A DNA stretch of 10,520 bases, taken from contig NZ_CAJTMN010000068.1 in NCBI RefSeq assembly GCF_910577125.1, positions 1 through 10,520 on the forward strand. The letters are read 5' to 3'. This stretch comes from an uncultured Rikenella sp. (GTDB lineage: Bacteria > Bacteroidota > Bacteroidia > Bacteroidales > Rikenellaceae). Below are positions 6,636 through 10,520 of the stretch, in pieces. Positions within the stretch are counted from its first letter, which is position 1; each line of letters begins with the position of its first letter. A program made the position numbers and the translations under genes. The notes under the pieces were generated by a model. That model did no database searches, was not told the origin of the DNA, and saw only the letters and a program-made list of their open reading frames with translations.

Positions 6636-7304
6636 TTACAAAGCGGCGCCGCGCTTCACGTCCATCAGGATCGAGAAAGCGCGGTGGATGTCGTCATCGT
6701 GCACAACGACGGTGAATTCGTTGGTGGTGCTGATGAGTTCGACCATGTTGATGTTGTCCCAGGCCAACTCTTTGAAAATATAGTAGTAGACCCCGGGATA
6801 GAGGCTGTTCTCGGCGGGCAGCTTGAGGGTGATCGACGAGAGGGATTCGGATTTGGCGACCTGCCGTTCGCTGCCGAAAATCTCTTCGGCGGCGGCGACG
6901 AGCGAGTGGCTCAGGACGATGGCGGTCTCGCCGACGCCTTGGGAGAAGGTGCAAAAGGCCTCTTTCGACTCGTGCACGTGTTCGAGCAGGCGGGCCTGGC
7001 ACCGGAACAGCGAAGGGGAGTTGCGGTAGGTGAGGTCGGCGAGGTTCGACCGCACGACGACGTCGCCGAGGTGGCCGATCACGCGCCGGAAACGCATGTT
7101 CGAAAGCAGTTCGAGCCGCGACCCCATCCGCTTGAGGGCCATCATGATGGCGCCTTCGTTCACGGGACGTTCGACCTGCCGCTCGACTTCGGGCCGCAGC
7201 CACCGCGCCAGGGCCGAGAGGTTGACGATCCCTTCGAGCAGGGCGTACTCCAGAAAGGGCTGCTTACGGACGATGGTCTCGACGACGACCGGGATGCTTG
7301 TCAT
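6636..7304 (-). CDS. ACT-domain protein, possible amino-acid-responsive regulator
   Basis: A 222-residue soluble protein without signal or membrane segments. Residues 154-217 form an ACT domain very like the second ACT of aspartate kinases: SSITLKLP, then PGVYYYIFKELAWDNINMVEL (170-190), STTNEFTVVVHDDDIHRAFSIL. A weaker, second ACT-like stretch may cover about 78-145. Residues 5-75 are helical and end in VNEGAIMMALKRM, which would suit a winged-helix DNA-binding domain; that is inference. There is no kinase domain, so an automatic label of aspartate kinase would be misleading. It is the first gene of a two-gene unit with murE and diverges from lysC across 154 bases. An amino-acid sensor controlling the lysine/mDAP branch would fit, but the ligand and DNA binding are unknown. 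Confidence 0.8.
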   Translation of the reverse strand: MTSIPVVVETIVRKQPFLEYALLEGIVNLSALARWLRPEVERQVERPVNEGAIMMALKRMGSRLELLSNMRFRRVIGHLGDVVVRSNLADLTYRNSPSLFRCQARLLEHVHESKEAFCTFSQGVGETAIVLSHSLVAAAEEIFGSERQVAKSESLSSITLKLPAENSLYPGVYYYIFKELAWDNINMVELISTTNEFTVVVHDDDIHRAFSILMDVKRGAAL

Positions 7305-7372
7305 ATTTTTAACAGATTTCGGCGTTATCGTTCAATTTCTCACATCGGTGCTCGTTCAGGCGGCAATTCCGC

Positions 7373-7380
7373 TAAATTTG
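7373..7380 (+). promoter_or_regulatory. Probable lysC -7 element (TAAATTTG)
   Basis: A full match to TAnnTTTG, 78 bases before the lysC start, which predicts a leader of roughly 70 bases. A matching -33 TTTG at the usual 19-21 base distance is not obvious. Confidence 0.5.
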
Positions 7381-7390
7381 CAGCCGACAG

Positions 7391-7417
7391 CGACGGCCGG
7401 AATCTCTCCGGAGGTCG
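7391..7417 (+). other. Hairpin in the predicted lysC leader
   Basis: CGACGGCCGGA (7391-7401) and TCCGGAGGTCG (7407-7417) pair except for two adjacent mismatches around the loop ATCTC. It lies between the predicted start of transcription and lysC. It does not resemble the lysine riboswitch, which is much larger. It might be an operator or a leader structure. Confidence 0.35.
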
Positions 7418-7422
7418 CCACA

Positions 7423-7430
7423 CAAAATTA
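7423..7430 (-). promoter_or_regulatory. Possible -7 element for the ACT-domain gene and murE (TAATTTTG)
   Basis: On the minus strand this reads TAATTTTG, a full TAnnTTTG match, about 120 bases before the ATG at 7304. If used, the two divergent transcripts would overlap at their 5' ends. The -33 element is not evident, and an 8-base match in an A/T-rich gap could be chance. Confidence 0.35.
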
Positions 7431-7458
7431 ACGATTCGTTCGTCATTTAACACTACTC

Positions 7459-8784
7459 ATGATAAAAACACTGAAATTCGGCGGTACGTCGGTCGGGTCG
7501 GCCGCCAACATGCGCCGCGTGGCGGAAATCATCACTTCGGAGGGGGCACGGCTGACGGTGCTGTCGGCGATGTCGGGAACGACGGATGCGCTGGTGCGGA
7601 TCGCGGCGGCTGCGGCGGCGGAAGACCGGGATACGGTGCGCGAGACGCTCGAAATGCTCCGCACGAAGTATTCGACCTGCATCGACGAGCTGCTGGAGAG
7701 CCACCGCGATGCGGCACGGGAGCGGATGGAGCGGGTGCTGGCGCGGATCGCGGACGAGACGTTCGTCTACCGGGGCGAGGTGTCGGACAAGCTGATTCTG
7801 GCGCAGGGCGAACTGCTGACGAGCGCGATCTTCTGCCACCACATGCAGGAGCTGGGACACCGGGCGGAACTGCTGACCTCGCCGGAGTTCATGCACACGG
7901 ACGGGGAGGGAAAACCGGATATGGCGCGTCTGCGGCGCGAGCTGACGACGCGGGTGACGGAGACGGACAAGGATATCTACTACATCGCGCAGGGCTTCAT
8001 CTGCACGGATGCGGCGGGGAACCTCTCGAACCTGGGACGGGGAGGGAGCGACTACAGCGCGGCGCTGATGGGGGTGGCGATCGGGTCGGACGAGGTGCAG
8101 ATCTGGACGGATATCGACGGGATGCACAACAATGACCCGCGGGTGGTAGACCGTACGTTCCCGATCCGGCGGATGAGCTTCGACGAGGCGGCGGAGCTGG
8201 CCTACTTCGGGGCCAAGATCCTGCACCCGGCGACGATCCAGCCGTGCAAGGAGGCGGGAATCAACGTGCGGCTCAAGAACAGCATGGAGCCGCAGGCGGA
8301 GGGGACGCTGATCTCGGATGCGGAGGACAATGCGATGGATTTCCACGCGATTGCGGCGAAGGACGGGATTACGGTGGTGCGGATTGCGTCGGCGCGGATG
8401 CTGATGGCGTACGGCTTCCTGCGCAAGGTGTTCGAGGTGTTCGAAAAGTACCGCACGCCGGTCGACATGATCACGACGTCGGAGGTGGAGGTGTCGCTGA
8501 CGATCGACAGCACGTGCCACCTGGAGGATATCATCCGGGAGCTCCGGCCGTTCGGCTCGGTGGAGGTGAGCCGGGACAATACGATCGTCTGCATCGTGGG
8601 GTGCATCGACGACCGGCATGCGGGACTGGCGGCACGCATCTTCCAGAGCCTCCGCGAGGTGCCGATCCGGATGATCTCGTACGGGGCCAACCACCGGAGC
8701 ATGGCGCTGCTGGTGGCTACGGAGTACAAACGGCAGACGCTCCAGGCGCTGAACGACCATCTGTTCGATTGCTTTAACAATTAG
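7459..8784 (+). CDS. lysC: Aspartate kinase, monofunctional, lysine-sensitive type
   Basis: A 441-residue cytoplasmic enzyme that phosphorylates L-aspartate with ATP, the first step toward lysine, mDAP, threonine and methionine. The kinase domain covers residues 1-290: KFGGTSVGS (6-14), the GRGGSDYSAAL loop (193-203), WTDIDGMHNNDPRVV (216-230) and GAKILHPATI (251-260). Two ACT domains follow, about 305-365 and 374-437. The stretch GFLRKVFEVFEKYRTPVDMI (319-338), followed by TTSEVEVSLTID, matches the lysine-inhibited LysC subgroup, so feedback by lysine is likely. No homoserine dehydrogenase domain is attached. The ATG gives MIKTLKFGGTS, the usual family N-terminus, after an A/T-rich leader without a Shine-Dalgarno motif. 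It is 16 bases before lysA, so the two are probably co-transcribed. Confidence 0.96.
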   Translation: MIKTLKFGGTSVGSAANMRRVAEIITSEGARLTVLSAMSGTTDALVRIAAAAAAEDRDTVRETLEMLRTKYSTCIDELLESHRDAARERMERVLARIADETFVYRGEVSDKLILAQGELLTSAIFCHHMQELGHRAELLTSPEFMHTDGEGKPDMARLRRELTTRVTETDKDIYYIAQGFICTDAAGNLSNLGRGGSDYSAALMGVAIGSDEVQIWTDIDGMHNNDPRVVDRTFPIRRMSFDEAAELAYFGAKILHPATIQPCKEAGINVRLKNSMEPQAEGTLISDAEDNAMDFHAIAAKDGITVVRIASARMLMAYGFLRKVFEVFEKYRTPVDMITTSEVEVSLTIDSTCHLEDIIRELRPFGSVEVSRDNTIVCIVGCIDDRHAGLAARIFQSLREVPIRMISYGANHRSMALLVATEYKRQTLQALNDHLFDCFNN

Positions 8785-8800
8785 ACCGCACATTCCTGTT

Positions 8801-9973
8801 ATGTCAAAATATGCCATTACGTCGGGGGCGACGGTGCCTCCGACGCCTTTCTACTATTACGATCTCGATCTGCTGAGGCGGACGCTCGACGTCGCCGCGC
8901 AGGAGGCGAACCGATACGGGTACCACATCCACTATGCGATGAAGGCCAATGTGGAGCGGCCGATTCTGGAGGAGATACAGCAAGCCGGGCTGGGGGCGGA
9001 TTGCGTGAGCGGATACGAGGTGCGGTGCGCGGTGGAGAATGGTTTTGCGCCGGAAAAAATCGTCTTTGCGGGGGTGGGAAAGAGCGACGGGGAGATCGAA
9101 TATGCGATCGAGCAGGGAATTTTCGCGTTCAACTGCGAGTCGCTACAGGAGCTGGAGGTGATCGACGGGCTGGCGGGGAGGCTGGGACGGGAGGTGAATG
9201 TCGCGCTGCGGATCAATCCGGATGTCCGGCCGGAGACGCACCGGTACATCTCGACGGGGCAGGCGGAGAGCAAGTTCGGCATCTCGTACACGGAGGTGGA
9301 CGAGGCGCTGGCCCGGCTGAACGAGCTGCGGCATATCCGCATCGTGGGGCTGCATTTCCACATCGGGTCGCAGATCCGCAACCTGAAGTCGTTCGCGGAG
9401 CTGGCGGAGCGGGTCAATGAGATCGCCCGGTGGTTCGAGGAGCGCGGGGTGACGCTCCGACATCTCAACATGGGCGGGGGACTGGGAATCGATTACGAGC
9501 GGCCGGACGAGGAGCCGATTCCGGATTTCGCGGGCTATTTCCGCACGTTCCACGAACACCTGAAGGTGCGGGAAGATCAAACGGTGCATTTCGAACTGGG
9601 GCGCTCGATCGTGGCGCAGTGCGGGGAGCTGATCACACGGGTGCTCTTTACCAAAACGACGGCGGGCGGGGGACGTTTTGCGATCGTGGATGCGGGAATG
9701 ACGGAGCTGATCCGGCCGGCGCTGTACCATGCGCACCACGAGATCGAGAACCTGACGGCGGAGGCGGAAAAAGGCAAACGACCGATGAAGCGCTACTCGA
9801 TCGCGGGGCCGATCTGCGAGTCGTCGGATGTCTTCGCGCGGGAGATCGAGTTTCCTGAGTCGCACCGGGGGGACGTGCTTGCGATCCGCTCGACGGGGGC
9901 GTACGGGAGCATCATGGCATCGAATTACAACATGCGGCCGATCGCGCCGAGCTTCTTCGGGGGCGAGAAATAG
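8801..9973 (+). CDS. lysA: Diaminopimelate decarboxylase
   Basis: A 390-residue PLP-dependent, fold-III decarboxylase that turns meso-diaminopimelate into L-lysine, the last step of lysine synthesis. The PLP lysine is K48 in YAMKAN (45-50). Other motifs are GLHFHIGSQ (183-191), the phosphate-binding GGGLGIDY (225-232), FELGRSIVAQCG (264-275), CESSDVF (339-345, with C339 at the dimer active site) and GAYGSIMASNYNMRP (366-380). Most family members have EPGR where this one has ELGR; I take this as lineage variation, as all other motifs are intact. It is somewhat shorter than the roughly 420 residues of many homologues. Placed with lysC and opposite murE, it competes with MurE for mDAP. No clear intrinsic terminator follows. 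Confidence 0.96.
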   Translation: MSKYAITSGATVPPTPFYYYDLDLLRRTLDVAAQEANRYGYHIHYAMKANVERPILEEIQQAGLGADCVSGYEVRCAVENGFAPEKIVFAGVGKSDGEIEYAIEQGIFAFNCESLQELEVIDGLAGRLGREVNVALRINPDVRPETHRYISTGQAESKFGISYTEVDEALARLNELRHIRIVGLHFHIGSQIRNLKSFAELAERVNEIARWFEERGVTLRHLNMGGGLGIDYERPDEEPIPDFAGYFRTFHEHLKVREDQTVHFELGRSIVAQCGELITRVLFTKTTAGGGRFAIVDAGMTELIRPALYHAHHEIENLTAEAEKGKRPMKRYSIAGPICESSDVFAREIEFPESHRGDVLAIRSTGAYGSIMASNYNMRPIAPSFFGGEK

Positions 9974-9998
9974 CTTCCGTTGGCCCGGGGAGACTTCT

Positions 9999-10214
9999 AT
10001 GGGAAGGAAAAGGAACCGTCTCTTGGGCCCCGCCCCGGGCTACCGCCTTTGGGATGCGGGCACGTTGCTCGGTGCCGGGAACTGTGGTTTCAGTTGGTCT
10101 TCTACGGCCAACGAGGCGCTGGGGCTGTACTTGCATTTCTACGTGACATATTTCCATGCCAGCTTCTTAAGCAACCGCGGCTACGGTTTCCAGTTGCGTT
10201 GCCTCTCGGAATAA
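9999..10214 (+). pseudogene. C-terminal remnant of a Fib_succ_major/DUF1566-like domain protein
   Basis: A 71-codon open frame from ATG 9999 to TAA 10212-10214. From about codon 10 it reads LGPAPGYRLWDAGTLLGAGN, then CGFSWSSTANEALGLYLHFY, and ends RGYGFQLRCLSE. This fits the end of Bacteroidetes proteins that close with patterns such as PAxGYR, then GxYWSST, then YxLxF, then GYGFSVRCV; in those families it is the last part of a C-type-lectin-like fold. The N-terminal ten residues (MGRKRNRLLG) do not fit and no upstream domain or signal peptide exists, so I read it as a decayed or transplanted 3' end, not a working gene. It starts 25 bases after lysA, and a GTGCC-TCCG-GGCAC hairpin of the repeat family begins two bases after its stop. 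Translation as a small protein cannot be excluded. Confidence 0.65.
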
Positions 10215-10215
10215 A

Positions 10216-10435
10216 GTGCCTCCGGGCACGCCGAAATGGCCGCCTCTACCCTATTGGGCTGACACAGCCGCAGCAAAACGAAGTTTTGCCCGTCCACGGG
10301 ACGTGGGGCCCGCGCGGCCCGAGCGCAGTTCTATCCAGGGCAAAGTTCGAACCGCGCGCCGTCGCCTTAAAAGGGAAATCGTCAAAACTCGCTTGCGTGT
10401 TTTGACTGGATTTCCCAAGGCGCGCGGACAGAAAG
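10216..10435 (-). repeat. Dispersed structured repeat, copy C (chimeric, mainly inverted)
   Basis: Read on the minus strand from 10435 it has the order of copy A: an outer stem (10419-10426 with 10353-10360), an inner palindrome (10373-10416), a GC-rich block (10323-10303) that is a perfect 21-base inverted match to 150-170, a GGACGGG block, a hairpin (10289-10273) and TCAGCCCAAT (10262-10253, matching 249-258). The left end, 10216 to about 10260, instead matches copy A in the plus direction: a GTGCC-TCCG-GGCAC hairpin, then CTCTACCCTA. It therefore joins two orientations. Confidence 0.75.
10373..10416. repeat. Inner palindrome of copy C
   Basis: The arms GGGAAATCGTCAAAAC (10373-10388) and 10399-10416 pair as two 8-bp blocks with a two-base bulge, around the ten-base loop TCGCTTGCGT. 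The apical GTCAAAA is shared with unit B3. The basal part is different from copies A and B3. Confidence 0.85.
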
Positions 10436-10520
10436 CGGGTCGAAGAGTTGGGCTACTCCAGCCAATTGCCCACCGCGGGCACGCGGGGCCCGCCCGGCCG
10501 ACGCGTTCGCGTCATGGCGG

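Larger units (their letters stand above)
9974..10520. other. Non-coding tail: pseudogene remnant and repeat group C
   Basis: 547 bases after lysA with no complete gene that I can support. Positions 9999-10214 encode a fragment of a surface-type protein domain. Positions 10216-10435 are a rearranged repeat copy. The final 50 bases are GC-rich (GGGGCCCGCCCGGCC at 10484-10498) and look like the start of yet another inverted copy cut by the window edge. Confidence 0.7.

Noticed and set aside
5206..6783. 525-codon plus-strand frame opposite murE
   Set aside because: Shadow of murE and the ACT-domain gene, with no domain features.
7381..7458. Lysine riboswitch in the lysC leader
   Set aside because: The leader of about 70 bases is far too short for the L-box and holds only one small imperfect hairpin.
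6684..8135. 483-codon plus-strand frame across the divergent promoter region and lysC
   Set aside because: It crosses two real genes in the wrong frame or strand and has Gly/Asp/Arg-rich, motif-free sequence.
7453..8817. 454-codon open frame antisense to lysC
   Set aside because: Arg/His-rich composition with no motifs. It mirrors lysC, whose motifs are certain.
9980..10405. 141-codon frame after lysA
   Set aside because: It overlaps the lectin-like remnant in another frame and runs through the repeat. The 9999-10214 frame gives the recognisable protein pattern.

Overview
The window looks like a chromosome segment of a GC-rich member of the Bacteroidales, most likely Alistipes or a close Rikenellaceae relative. 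This is inferred from four things: secreted multidomain sugar-active and LamG-type proteins typical of gut Bacteroidetes; start codons preceded by A/T-rich leaders without Shine-Dalgarno motifs; TAnnTTTG-type -7 promoter elements; and high GC with strong G/C third-position bias, which creates very long antisense open frames. No database search was possible, so the genus is a guess.

Layout. Positions 1-377 are non-coding and hold a structured repeat (copy A) followed by a promoter. A secreted 873-residue glycoside-hydrolase-like protein (378-2999, +) converges with a secreted LamG plus endonuclease/exonuclease/phosphatase protein (3081-4592, -). A 12-bp stem with a UACG tetraloop lies between them and probably terminates both. 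Positions 4593-5166 are non-coding and packed with repeat units (group B). A two-gene minus-strand unit follows: an ACT-domain protein (6636-7304) then murE (5167-6615). Divergent from it is lysC-lysA (7459-8784, 8801-9973, +). After lysA come a remnant of the C-terminal end of a Fib_succ_major/DUF1566-like surface protein (9999-10214) and a further, partly inverted repeat copy (group C) that runs to the window end.

How the genes fit together. The central block is organised around meso-diaminopimelate (mDAP). LysC makes aspartyl phosphate, the entry to the aspartate/DAP pathway. LysA converts mDAP to lysine. MurE, which has the mDAP-type DNPR motif, puts mDAP into peptidoglycan. The ACT-domain protein made with MurE has a C-terminal domain resembling the allosteric domain of aspartate kinase, and it lies head to head with lysC. 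It is a candidate amino-acid-responsive regulator of this branch point (inference).

The most unusual content is the non-coding repeat family. Conserved flanks (an outer CGCGCGCC/GGCGCGCG stem, a CTCTACCC block and a CCCTAACAAAAC block) surround long palindromes whose stem sequence differs from copy to copy while pairing is kept. One site has the outer stem with no palindrome inside. One copy is chimeric and partly inverted.
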